A stretch of DNA of 7,171 nt, from NCBI GenBank assembly GCA_040414495.1, contig JBEDUI010000168.1, positions 1 to 7,171 of the forward strand. Direction: 5' to 3'. The notes under the pieces are model-generated. The model was given only the letters and a program-made list of their open reading frames with translations. It was not told the DNA's origin and searched no databases. The DNA comes from DATAVB01 sp040414495 (GTDB lineage: Bacteria; Actinomycetota; Actinomycetes; Mycobacteriales; QHCD01). Numbering within the stretch: position 1 is the stretch's first letter; the number at the start of each line of letters is the position of its first letter. Below, piece by piece: positions 1 to 6,291 of the stretch. The position numbers and the translations under genes were made by a program.

Positions 1-20
1 GCCTGCTGCGCGGCGCCCAG

Positions 21-68
21 ACGACGACCGGCGGCGTTGTCGTCGTCGCCGGTAGCTCCGCTACCGGC
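21..68. repeat. Two adjacent short inverted repeats near the left edge
   Basis: The first repeat has arms ACGACGAC (21-28) and GTCGTCGT (39-46) around a 10-nt loop. The second has arms GCCGGTAG (48-55) and CTACCGGC (61-68) around a 5-nt loop. Both are perfect 8-bp stems, but no T-run follows on either strand. The surrounding stretch 1-241 has no recognisable gene. The + frame starting at base 3 stays open to about 249 and is rich in G/C at third positions over its first 36 or so codons, so the end of an upstream gene is possible. Its translation is low-complexity Thr/Gly/Val/Ser, and I could not assign it. The stems could be a weak terminator for a gene that lies off the window. Confidence 0.35.
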
Positions 69-230
69 TCCTCCTCCGCCTTGCCGGACCGCCGCCTGGA
101 TCACCGCTCGCGACGGCCAGGACTTAAGCAACACGCCCTAGCCTTTTACGGGCCGGCACGAATTGAGGACCCGCCCCGCGGGATCCAAAGTGGACTCGCC
201 ATCGTCGGAGCCGCCGTCAGCCACGACGGC

Positions 231-235
231 AGGAG
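231..235 (+). promoter_or_regulatory. Ribosome binding site of the zinc-ribbon gene
   Basis: AGGAG lies 6 nt before the ATG at 242. It supports that start for a small gene that could otherwise be doubted. Confidence 0.6.
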
Positions 236-241
236 AGGGCG

Positions 242-502
242 ATGGTGATCTGTGGGCATCGAATGGTTGTACGTCAGCTGGCAATGCTCATGGCGATTTG
301 TGAATGCTGCCAAGAGCGCGCCCTGTTGCGGATCAACCGCCAGATCAAACGGCTCGTGTTATTGATTCCGCTCTTTCGTGTCGGCACCTGGTATTACAGC
401 GACTGCGCCCGTTGCGGCAAGAAGTATCCGCTGCGTAAGGAAACAGCGAAGGAGCTGATGACGCGCTCGCGCCGGAAGGCCGCGCACCGATCGGCCGGAT
501 AA
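242..502 (+). CDS. Small zinc-ribbon domain protein
   Basis: The product is 86 residues with two Cys-x-x-Cys knuckles, C20/C23 and C55/C58. About 31 residues separate them, and they include a hydrophobic stretch around residues 38-48 (VLLIPLF). This matches the small bacterial zinc-ribbon proteins common in actinobacteria: a short N-terminal strand ending in a Gly-His/Arg pair, a first CxxC, a hydrophobic 'PLFPV'-like segment, a second CxxC-G, and a basic tail with KE..KEL. The protein presumably binds one zinc ion through the four cysteines. Its function is unknown in the family and cannot be read from this context. The ATG has a well-placed AGGAG. The C-terminus is strongly basic (RSRRKAAHR). 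The next gene on the strand starts 174 bp downstream, so the gene may be transcribed alone. The family call is from memory of the pattern, without an alignment. Confidence 0.8.
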   Translation: MVICGHRMVVRQLAMLMAICECCQERALLRINRQIKRLVLLIPLFRVGTWYYSDCARCGKKYPLRKETAKELMTRSRRKAAHRSAG

Positions 503-566
503 TGGCGGAATTGTTTCATCCGAGTTGCCGCCGCGGGAATGGCTCCACTGTGGACGGTTTCCCCGT

Positions 567-627
567 GAGCCGGCTCATATCGCGTATCTGTAGGTGCCGT
601 TAAAATTCGGGCCGAACGCGCCGGCTC
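567..627. promoter_or_regulatory. Possible promoter/operator region of the SulP gene
   Basis: TAAAAT at 601-606 matches five of six bases of the sigma-70-type -10 consensus and is the only clearly AT-rich hexamer in this gap. No convincing -35 sits 16-18 bp upstream. If used, it would give a leader of roughly 65 nt before the ATG at 677. A perfect 10-bp palindrome GAGCCGGCTC at 567-576 and a copy of its half, GCCGGCTC, at 620-627 flank the hexamer and could be a regulator site. Such GC palindromes also arise by chance in DNA of this composition. The rest of 503-676 shows nothing else I can name. Confidence 0.28.
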
Positions 628-676
628 GGCCTGTGGTGCCGTTCAGAGACCAGAGCCAATTCCGAGAAGTGGAGCC

Positions 677-2152
677 ATGTCCGAGTCCGCGCTACGCCGT
701 GGCCTACCGACCAACCTGCGGCAGTTGCGGATTGAGACGCTCGCGGCGCTCATGGTCGGCCTTGCGCTGATTCCCGAGGCGATTTCGTTCTCCGTTATCG
801 ACCACGTCGACCCGCGGGTCGGACTGTTCAGCGCCTTCACCATGGCGGTCTCGATCGCCATCCTCGGCGGCCGGCCGGCGATGATCTCGGCCGCCACCGG
901 ATCGGTGTCGCTCGTGGTAGCGCCGTTGGCCAAGGAACACGGACTGCAGTACCTGATCGCGTGCGTGCTGCTCGGCGGTGCGATCCAGGTGGTGCTCGGT
1001 CTGCTCGGCGTGGCGAAGCTGATGCGCTTCGTGCCCCGCAGTGTCATGGTCGGCTTCGTCAACGGCCTGGGAATTCTGCTGTTCGTCGCGCAACTGCCGA
1101 ATCTCGAGCACGTGCCGTGGGCGGTCTACGTGCTGGTGGCCGGTGCGCTGGCGGTCATCCTCGTGTTTCCGCGGTTGACCCGGGCCGTGCCCTCGCCGCT
1201 GGTCGCGATCGTCGTGCTCACGGTCGTGACGATCGCGGCCGGCATCGAGGTTCCGACAGTGGGCGACAAGGGCGAGCTGCCGAATTCGTTGCCGGCCCTG
1301 GGTCTGCCCGATGTGCCGTTCTCACTGCATACGCTGCAAATCATCGCGTTGCCCGCGGTCGGGGTCGCATTGGTCGGACTGATGGAATCGCTGCTGACCG
1401 CGCGCCTGGTGGACGACATCACCGATACCCCGTCCAGCAAAAAGCGGGAATGTCTCGGGCAGGGCGGAGCGAACCTGATCACCGGCCTGTTCGGTGGCAT
1501 GGGTGGCTGCGCGCTGATCGGGGAAACGCTGCTCAATATCCGGGCCGGCGCCCGGACGCGGCTCTCGACATTCCTGGCCGGAGCCTTCCTGCTGATCCTG
1601 GTGCTGGTGCTCGGCCCGGTGGTGTCGCAGATCCCGATGGCGGCATTGGTCGGGGTCATGATCTTCATCGCCGCCACCACGTTCGACTGGCACAGCATCC
1701 GGCCCGGCCGGCTGCGGCGGATGCCGATCAGCGAGACCGCGGGAATGCTGGTGACGGTCGCGGTGACGCTTTTGACGGACGATCTCGCATTCGGCGTGAT
1801 CGCCGGTGTGCTGATCTCCGCGCTGGTCTTTACCCGCCGCCTGGCGCGCCTCGCTATGGTCTCGGCGGTCACCGATCCCGATGGCAGTTCGGTGGTCTAT
1901 GCGGTGACCGGCCAGCTGTTCTTCGCCTCGACCGGCGACCTGGCCGACCGGTTCGACTACACCGGAGACCCCGACCGGGTCGTCATCGACCTTTCCGGCG
2001 CGCACATCTGGGATGCCTCGTCGGTTGCCGCGCTCGACGCGGTCACCACCAAGTACGCCGGCCGGGGCAAGCAGGTCGAGATCGTCGGGCTCAACCCGGA
2101 CAGCGCCTCGCTACACGACCGGCTCTCCGGCCAGCTGACCTCGAGTCACTAG
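677..2152 (+). CDS. SulP/SLC26 family anion transporter with STAS domain
   Basis: This is a 491-residue inner-membrane protein of the SulP/SLC26 family, which moves inorganic anions such as sulfate or bicarbonate. The membrane core spans about residues 18-390 and is a chain of hydrophobic segments. It includes the family-like N-terminal stretch LALIPEAISFSVI (29-41), a conserved-type membrane glutamate in LVGLMESLLTA (E237), and the Gly-rich block GGMGGCALIGETLLN (273-287) followed by RTRLS (293-297). A STAS domain occupies about 405-485, with the switch-like motif DASS (446-449), the position where related STAS proteins can be phosphorylated. Length is normal for the shorter bacterial members, and there is no fused carbonic anhydrase. 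The substrate cannot be assigned. GAGAAG (664-669) lies 7 nt before the ATG, and GGAG (671-674) lies only 2 nt before it. No sulfate or bicarbonate metabolism gene is adjacent to guide the call. Confidence 0.92.
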   Translation: MSESALRRGLPTNLRQLRIETLAALMVGLALIPEAISFSVIDHVDPRVGLFSAFTMAVSIAILGGRPAMISAATGSVSLVVAPLAKEHGLQYLIACVLLGGAIQVVLGLLGVAKLMRFVPRSVMVGFVNGLGILLFVAQLPNLEHVPWAVYVLVAGALAVILVFPRLTRAVPSPLVAIVVLTVVTIAAGIEVPTVGDKGELPNSLPALGLPDVPFSLHTLQIIALPAVGVALVGLMESLLTARLVDDITDTPSSKKRECLGQGGANLITGLFGGMGGCALIGETLLNIRAGARTRLSTFLAGAFLLILVLVLGPVVSQIPMAALVGVMIFIAATTFDWHSIRPGRLRRMPISETAGMLVTVAVTLLTDDLAFGVIAGVLISALVFTRRLARLAMVSAVTDPDGSSVVYAVTGQLFFASTGDLADRFDYTGDPDRVVIDLSGAHIWDASSVAALDAVTTKYAGRGKQVEIVGLNPDSASLHDRLSGQLTSSH

Positions 2153-2174
2153 AGTCCCCGGCGTGCCGAGGACT
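2153..2174. terminator. Hairpin between convergent sulP-type gene and fumC
   Basis: The stem pairs AGTCC (2153-2157) with GGACT (2170-2174), has one C/A mismatch, then CGG (2159-2161) with CCG (2166-2168), and closes on a 4-nt CGTG loop. It fills most of the 33 bp between the stop codons of the transporter gene (+) and fumC (-). That is where a shared bidirectional terminator would be expected. There is no U-tract on either strand, which is common in high-GC actinobacteria. Confidence 0.45.
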
Positions 2175-2185
2175 TCAGCGACTCC

Positions 2186-3586
2186 TTACGCCTGGCCGGG
2201 ACGGGTCATCGCCAGCACGTCGAGGGCCTTGTCCAGGTCGGCCTCGGTCAGCTTGCCGGCCTCGATGTACCCGCGCTCGATGACGACCTGACGGATCGTC
2301 TTCTGCTCGGCCAGCGACTGCTTGGCCACCTTCGCCGCCTCGTCGTACCCGATGAAGTGATTCAGCGGGGTCACCACCGAAGGCGAGGACTCGGCGTACG
2401 TACGGCAGCGTTCCGCGTCGGCCTCGATTCCGGAAATGCAGCGGTCGGCGAAAAGCCGGGAAATCGTCGACAACAGCCGGATCGACTCGAGCACGTTGCG
2501 GGCGATGACCGGGAGCATGACGTTGAGCTCCAGGTTGCCGGCCGAACCGCCGAACGCGACGGCCGCATCGTTGCCGATGACCTGGGCCACCACCTGGCAC
2601 ACGGCCTCGGGGATGACCGGGTTGACCTTGCCCGGCATGATCGACGAACCCGGCTGCAGGTCGGGCAGGTGGATTTCGGCCAGACCGGTGCGCGGACCCG
2701 AGGACATCCAGCGAATGTCGTTCGCCGCCTTGTACAGGCCGACCGCGATCGTGCGCAGCACCCCGGAGGCCTCGACCAGCGCATCGCGCGAACCCTGCGC
2801 CTCGAAGTGATCCCGCGCCTCGGACAACGGCAGGTCCAACGTCTGCGCGAGCCGGGTGATGACCAGCCCGCCGAACCCGGCCGGCGCGTTGATGCCGGTG
2901 CCCACGGCCGTACCACCCAACGGCAGCTCACCGATGCGCGGCAGCGACGAGCGCAGCCGCTCGACCCCGTACCGAACCGCGGCCGCGTACCCCCCGAACT
3001 CCTGCCCCAACGTGACCGGGGTGGCGTCCATCAAATGCGTACGACCTGACTTGACCACGGTGGCGAATTCGGTCGCCTTGGCCTCCAGCGCCGCCGCCAG
3101 ATGCTCCAGCGCCGGAATCAGTGACCGGACAATGCCCTGCGTCGCGGCCAGATGGATCGCCGACGGGAACTGGTCGTTCGACGACAACGGGTCGTTGACG
3201 TCGTCGTTGGGGTGGACCGGTGCGCCGAGCTTCTCCGCCGCCAGGGTCGCGATGACCTCGTTGGTGTTCATGTTCGAGCTGGTGCCCGAGCCGGTCTGGT
3301 AGACGTCGATCGGGAAATGCTCGTCCCAGTCGCCGCGGGCCACCTCGTCGGCCGCCGCGGTGATGGCCTGGGCCTTGCCGGCGTCGATCATGCCGCGCTC
3401 GGCCCGGACCCGGACCGAGGCGCCCTTGATCGCGGCCAGCGCGCCGATCAGGTCGCGTTCGATCTTCAGGCCGGAGACCGGGAAGTTCTCGACCGCCCGC
3501 TGGGTCTGGGCCCGCCACTTGGCCGTGGCTGGTACCCGTACGTCACCCATCGAGTCGTGTTCGATACGAAACTCCTGCTCGGTCAC
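2186..3586 (-). CDS. fumC: Class II fumarate hydratase (fumarase C)
   Basis: This enzyme catalyses reversible hydration of fumarate to L-malate in the TCA cycle. It is a cytosolic, iron-independent homotetramer in the family. The 466-residue length is normal. Visible motifs in order: RIEHDSMG (7-14); WRAQTQRAVENFP (24-36); TGSGTSSNMNTNE (98-110); HPNDDVN (125-131); SSND (135-138); GRTHLMDATP (181-190) with the expected catalytic His184; and the fumarase/aspartase signature GSSIMPGKVNP (313-323), which holds the catalytic serine loop. The residues just before and after SSND are unusual: P133-L134 and Q139, where relatives I remember have Ser-Gln before the motif and Val/Thr after it. The start is GTG, with AAGGAG 7 nt upstream on the minus strand (3594-3599). 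amtB lies 66 bp upstream on the same strand, so the two may be cotranscribed. A possible separate promoter lies in that gap. Confidence 0.97.
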   Translation of the reverse strand: MTEQEFRIEHDSMGDVRVPATAKWRAQTQRAVENFPVSGLKIERDLIGALAAIKGASVRVRAERGMIDAGKAQAITAAADEVARGDWDEHFPIDVYQTGSGTSSNMNTNEVIATLAAEKLGAPVHPNDDVNDPLSSNDQFPSAIHLAATQGIVRSLIPALEHLAAALEAKATEFATVVKSGRTHLMDATPVTLGQEFGGYAAAVRYGVERLRSSLPRIGELPLGGTAVGTGINAPAGFGGLVITRLAQTLDLPLSEARDHFEAQGSRDALVEASGVLRTIAVGLYKAANDIRWMSSGPRTGLAEIHLPDLQPGSSIMPGKVNPVIPEAVCQVVAQVIGNDAAVAFGGSAGNLELNVMLPVIARNVLESIRLLSTISRLFADRCISGIEADAERCRTYAESSPSVVTPLNHFIGYDEAAKVAKQSLAEQKTIRQVVIERGYIEAGKLTEADLDKALDVLAMTRPGQA

Positions 3587-3624
3587 CAGTGCGCTCCTTG
3601 AAGGCGGCTAAGGGTTTGCTTCGG

Positions 3625-3650
3625 ATGCTAGTAGCCGCGCGTTCGGCTGC
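3625..3650 (-). promoter_or_regulatory. amtB-fumC intergenic hairpin and possible fumC -10
   Basis: Just after the amtB stop, GTAGCCG (3631-3637) can pair with CGGCTGC (3644-3650) around a 6-nt loop; one pair is a G-T wobble on the plus strand and a mismatch on the minus strand. Directly downstream in the minus direction is TAGCAT (3625-3630 read in reverse), which fits the TAnnnT actinobacterial -10. It would start a transcript about 30 nt before the fumC GTG. No good -35 is visible. The site could be a leaky terminator followed by a fumC promoter, or merely spacer. Confidence 0.28.
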
Positions 3651-3652
3651 GC

Positions 3653-4954
3653 TCAGGGCTGCGGGGTGGTGGCGGGATCGCGGCCACCCAAGGCGATGCG
3701 GTGGCCCCCGTCGCCGGCGTGGACGGCCAGGTCGTACGCGGACTCGCCGTGCACCAGCAGATCCAGTCCGGCCAGTTCGTCATCGCGACTGACCCGGAAG
3801 CCCAGCGTGCGATGGATCAGCGTCGCCACCAGCCAGGTCACGCCGAAGGCGTACGTGGCGACAACCAGCACGGCCAGTGCCTGCCGCCCGAGTTGGCCCA
3901 GCCCGCCGCCGTAGAAGAGGCCGCTGGCATGCCCGGTGATCGCGGACGTGGCGAGCAAACCGATCAGCAGGGTGCCGATGACGCCGCCCACGCCGTGCAC
4001 CCCGGCCACGTCGAGCGAATCGTCGTACCCCAGCCGGAATTTCAGCCCAACCGCGTAACCGCAACCGATTCCGGCCAGCAGCCCGACCACCAACGCGCCG
4101 AGCGGGCCGACCGAACCGCAGGCCGGCGTGATGCCGACCAGTCCGGCCACCGCGCCGGAGGCGGCGCCGAGCGTGGTGGCGTGCCCGTCCCGGCGCCGTT
4201 CCACCGCGAGCCAACCCAGTACGCCGGCGGCACCGGCGACCTGGGTGTTGAGGAACGCCATCCCGGCCAGCCCGCCGCTGGCCAGCGCGGAGCCGGCGTT
4301 GAACCCGAACCAGCCGAACCACAACAGGCCGGCACCGAGCACGACCAGCGGCAGGCTGTGCGGTCGCATCAGGTCCCGTTTGAAACCGACGCGCGGGCCC
4401 AGGACCAGGGCCAGAGCCAGACCGGAGGCGCCGGAGTCGATTTCCACCACGGTCCCACCGGCCAGATCCAGCGTGTGCAACTGGTGCGCGATCCACCCGC
4501 CCGGCGCGAAAACCCAGTGCGCGATAGGGACGTAGACGATCGTCACCCACACGACGACGAAAACCAGCCAGGAACCGAATTTCGCCCGATCGGCAATCGA
4601 TCCGCTCAGCAGTGCGGCGGTAATCGCGGCGAACATCAACTGGAAGCTGGCGAATACCGGTGTGGGAACCGAACCGGTTAACGTATGGATGCCGATTCCG
4701 GCCATCCCGGCATGACTCAATGAGCCGATGACGCCCCCAAATGCGTCCGGACCGAATGCCAGCGAATAGCCGTACAACACCCACACGACCGTCACGACCG
4801 CCAGACAGGCGATGCTCATCATGAGCATGTTCAGCGCGCTTTTCACCCGGACCATGCCGCCGTAGAAAAGCGCGAGCCCCGGAATCATCAGCATTACCAG
4901 GGCCGCGCTCACCAGTACCCAGGCGGTATCGCCCGCACTAAAGCCATTCGGCAT
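3653..4954 (-). CDS. amtB: Amt/Mep/Rh family ammonium transporter
   Basis: This is a 433-residue polytopic membrane protein for ammonium/ammonia uptake. Family marks are LFYGGMVRVKSALNM (29-43), FQLMFAAITAAL near 104-115, the AHWVFAPGGW segment (145-154), D163-LAGGTVV (the Asp expected near the ammonium recruitment site), LWFGWFGFNAGS (211-222), the TTLGAASGAVAGLV block (260-273), DDSLDVAGVHGVGG (311-324) with the second pore histidine H320, and GLFYGGG (345-351). The C-terminal tail has the DDELAGLD..VHGESAYD block (391-408), which in relatives contacts the PII protein GlnK. At the first twin-histidine position the protein has Glu171 (codon 4442-4444) in place of His. The ATG has a weak GAGG (4964-4967) 9 nt upstream. 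No glnK or glnD is next to it; glpX and fumC flank it. Length and motifs are intact, so I expect it to be functional. Confidence 0.95.
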   Translation of the reverse strand: MPNGFSAGDTAWVLVSAALVMLMIPGLALFYGGMVRVKSALNMLMMSIACLAVVTVVWVLYGYSLAFGPDAFGGVIGSLSHAGMAGIGIHTLTGSVPTPVFASFQLMFAAITAALLSGSIADRAKFGSWLVFVVVWVTIVYVPIAHWVFAPGGWIAHQLHTLDLAGGTVVEIDSGASGLALALVLGPRVGFKRDLMRPHSLPLVVLGAGLLWFGWFGFNAGSALASGGLAGMAFLNTQVAGAAGVLGWLAVERRRDGHATTLGAASGAVAGLVGITPACGSVGPLGALVVGLLAGIGCGYAVGLKFRLGYDDSLDVAGVHGVGGVIGTLLIGLLATSAITGHASGLFYGGGLGQLGRQALAVLVVATYAFGVTWLVATLIHRTLGFRVSRDDELAGLDLLVHGESAYDLAVHAGDGGHRIALGGRDPATTPQP

Positions 4955-4977
4955 GCATATGAGCCTCGCCGAATTCT

Positions 4978-5028
4978 GTTACGGGCACATTTCGCGGTCG
5001 TGTTCCCGTGTTACAAAGCGGCTGTTAC
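4978..5028 (-). promoter_or_regulatory. Candidate GlnR operator upstream of amtB
   Basis: Read on the minus strand, GTAAC occurs three times in 51 bp, at 5024-5028, 5010-5014 and 4978-4982, upstream of the amtB ATG at 4954. GTnAC is the best conserved half of the actinobacterial GlnR box (GTnAC-n6-GAAAC repeated). The element nearest the gene is preceded at exactly 6 nt by GAAAT (4989-4993), which fits the GAAAC-n6-GTnAC order of the box. The other spacings do not fit cleanly, so this is a partial match. GlnR control of amtB is established in Streptomyces and mycobacteria; here it is inferred. Confidence 0.4.
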
Positions 5029-5040
5029 GGCCTTTTCGAA

Positions 5041-5092
5041 ATGAGTGGCGCTCATCTCACACGTCAGCAACATCCGCCTGTCCATTGTGGAC
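5041..5092 (-). terminator. Two short stem-loops downstream of glpX
   Basis: GTCCA (5080-5084) pairs with TGGAC (5088-5092) around a 3-nt loop, 17 bp past the glpX stop codon. ATGAG (5041-5045) pairs with CTCAT (5051-5055) around 5 nt. Both are perfect but only 5 bp long, and neither has a T-run. At most they are a weak terminator separating glpX from amtB. Confidence 0.22.
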
Positions 5093-5109
5093 TGCCAATG
5101 AGCGCGAGA

Positions 5110-6141
5110 CTAGCTGGGTGGGCGTTGGTCGAAATCGACCGAGCTGTACGCGCGCAGCTTGGTCAGCGAGTGGGTGCTGTCGATCAACCGGGTGGTGCCG
5201 CTCTTGGAACGCATCACGATCGACTGGGTCTGGGCGCCGCCGGCCCGGTAGCGGACGCCGCGCAGCAACTCGCCGTCGGTGACTCCGGTCGCAACGAAGA
5301 AGACGTTCTCGCCCGAAACCAGGTCGCGGGTGGTCAGTACCCGGTCCAAATCGTGGCCGGCGTCGATCGCCTTCTGCCGCTCCTCGTCGTTCCGGGGCCA
5401 CAGCTGACCCTGGAAGATGCCACCCATGCAGGTCATCGCGCACGCGGCGATGATGCCCTCGGGCGTACCGCCGATGCCCAGCAACAGATCGACGCCCGTC
5501 CCGTCGCGGGCAGCCATGATCGCGCCGGCTACGTCGCCGTCGGTGATGAACTTGATGCGGGCGCCGGCCTCGCGTACCTCTTTGACCAGCTTCTCGTGCC
5601 ACGGCCGGTCCAGGATGCAGACGGTGACGTCCTCGACCTGGTCGCCCTTGGCCTTGGCCACCCGACGGATGTTCTCGGTCGCCGGGGCGGTGATGTCCAC
5701 GACGTCGGCCGCCTCGGGGCCGGTCGCCAGCTTGCTCATGTAGAAGACCGCCGACGGGTCGTACATCGTGCCGCGTTCGGCGACGGCGAGTACGGACAGC
5801 GCGTTCGGCATGCCCTTGGCCATCAGCGTGGTGCCGTCGATCGGGTCGACCGCCACATCACACTCCGGCCCGCTGCCGTCGCCGACCTCCTCGCCGTTGT
5901 AAAGCATCGGCGCTTCGTCCTTCTCGCCCTCGCCGATGACGACGACCCCGCGCATCGACACGGTGGCGACCAGTTGGCGCATCGCGTCGACCGCCGCGCC
6001 GTCGCCGCCGTTCTTGTCGCCCCGACCGACCCAACGGCCCGCTGCCATCGCGGCGGCTTCGGTAGCGCGGACCAATTCCAGCGCCAGGTTGCGGTCGGGG
6101 GCTTCGTGCTGGACGGCAAGCTCGGGGGGTACGTCGCTCAT
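5110..6141 (-). CDS. glpX: Class II fructose-1,6-bisphosphatase GlpX
   Basis: This enzyme hydrolyses fructose 1,6-bisphosphate to fructose 6-phosphate plus phosphate, the committed gluconeogenic step, in the cytosol with divalent metal. In mycobacteria GlpX is the main enzyme for this step. The protein has 343 residues, normal for the family. Motifs in order: GRWVGRGDKNGGDGAA (35-50); VIGEGEKDEAPMLYNGE (68-84); VDPIDGTT (98-105), the metal and phosphate site in the Li-sensitive phosphatase fold; TDGDVAGAI (200-208); GIGGTPEG (222-229), whose glutamate E228 is an expected metal ligand; SGENVFFVATGVTDG (276-290); and IVMRSKSGTTR (308-318). The ATG has AAGGGA (6149-6154) 7 nt upstream on the minus strand. 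It stands divergent from the DUF4245 gene and 155 bp upstream of amtB on the same strand. The glpX-fumC neighbourhood is conserved in actinobacteria; here amtB intervenes. Confidence 0.97.
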   Translation of the reverse strand: MSDVPPELAVQHEAPDRNLALELVRATEAAAMAAGRWVGRGDKNGGDGAAVDAMRQLVATVSMRGVVVIGEGEKDEAPMLYNGEEVGDGSGPECDVAVDPIDGTTLMAKGMPNALSVLAVAERGTMYDPSAVFYMSKLATGPEAADVVDITAPATENIRRVAKAKGDQVEDVTVCILDRPWHEKLVKEVREAGARIKFITDGDVAGAIMAARDGTGVDLLLGIGGTPEGIIAACAMTCMGGIFQGQLWPRNDEERQKAIDAGHDLDRVLTTRDLVSGENVFFVATGVTDGELLRGVRYRAGGAQTQSIVMRSKSGTTRLIDSTHSLTKLRAYSSVDFDQRPPS

Positions 6142-6162
6142 TGGTCAGTCCCTTCGGCGGCG

Positions 6163-6181
6163 CGCCGGCGATCGGCCGGCG
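6163..6181. repeat. GC-rich inverted repeat in the glpX-DUF4245 divergent gap
   Basis: CGCCGG (6163-6168) and CCGGCG (6176-6181) form a 6-bp inverted repeat around 7 nt, 22 bp before the glpX ATG on the minus strand. It would lie in the glpX leader or promoter. I see no clear -10/-35 for glpX in 6142-6291. Repeats like this are frequent by chance in such GC-rich DNA. Confidence 0.2.
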
Positions 6182-6279
6182 GCTTGGCTCGCTCGGCGGC
6201 TGTCGGCCGCTCAGGGCGGGTGGGTCCGATCTTCGCAGAGGCAGGTACGGCCCGCTGCTCGGCCCGCCGTGCGGTGGGC

Positions 6280-6285
6280 AACAAT
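6280..6285 (+). promoter_or_regulatory. Probable -10 element for leaderless DUF4245 transcript
   Basis: AACAAT matches four of six bases of TATAAT, including the key A at position 2 and T at position 6. It ends exactly 6 nt before the GTG at 6292, which puts the expected transcription start on the first base of the start codon. No usable Shine-Dalgarno precedes that GTG; GAGG at 6286-6289 is only 2 nt away. No -35 is recognisable. Confidence 0.42.
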
Positions 6286-6291
6286 GAGGCG

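Noticed and set aside
1..102. Minus-strand GTG-started Gly/Ala/Asp-rich frame leaving the left edge
   Set aside because: Only 34 codons are visible, with no ribosome binding site at the proper distance and no family signal.
3..249. Open + frame from the left edge, possibly the end of an upstream gene
   Set aside because: It has coding-like third positions for only about 36 codons, low-complexity sequence, no recognisable family, and it would overlap the well-supported zinc-ribbon start. Not called as a gene, though a truncated gene end cannot be excluded.
961..2283. 440-codon open + strand frame overlapping the transporter gene in another frame
   Set aside because: Arg/Gly/Ala-rich shadow typical of high-GC coding DNA; it also runs across the convergent hairpin into the fumC end.
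3701..4681. Open + strand frame of 326 codons across amtB
   Set aside because: The translation is Gln/Gly/Arg/Pro-rich low complexity with no family resemblance, and the opposite strand encodes an intact Amt protein.
5008..6291. Long open + strand frame running into the DUF4245 gene, which would give a 612-residue protein
   Set aside because: It is antisense to glpX, whose motifs are unambiguous. Only the part from GTG 6292 looks like a real protein (N-tail, membrane helix, DUF4245 blocks). The upstream extension is a GC-rich shadow.
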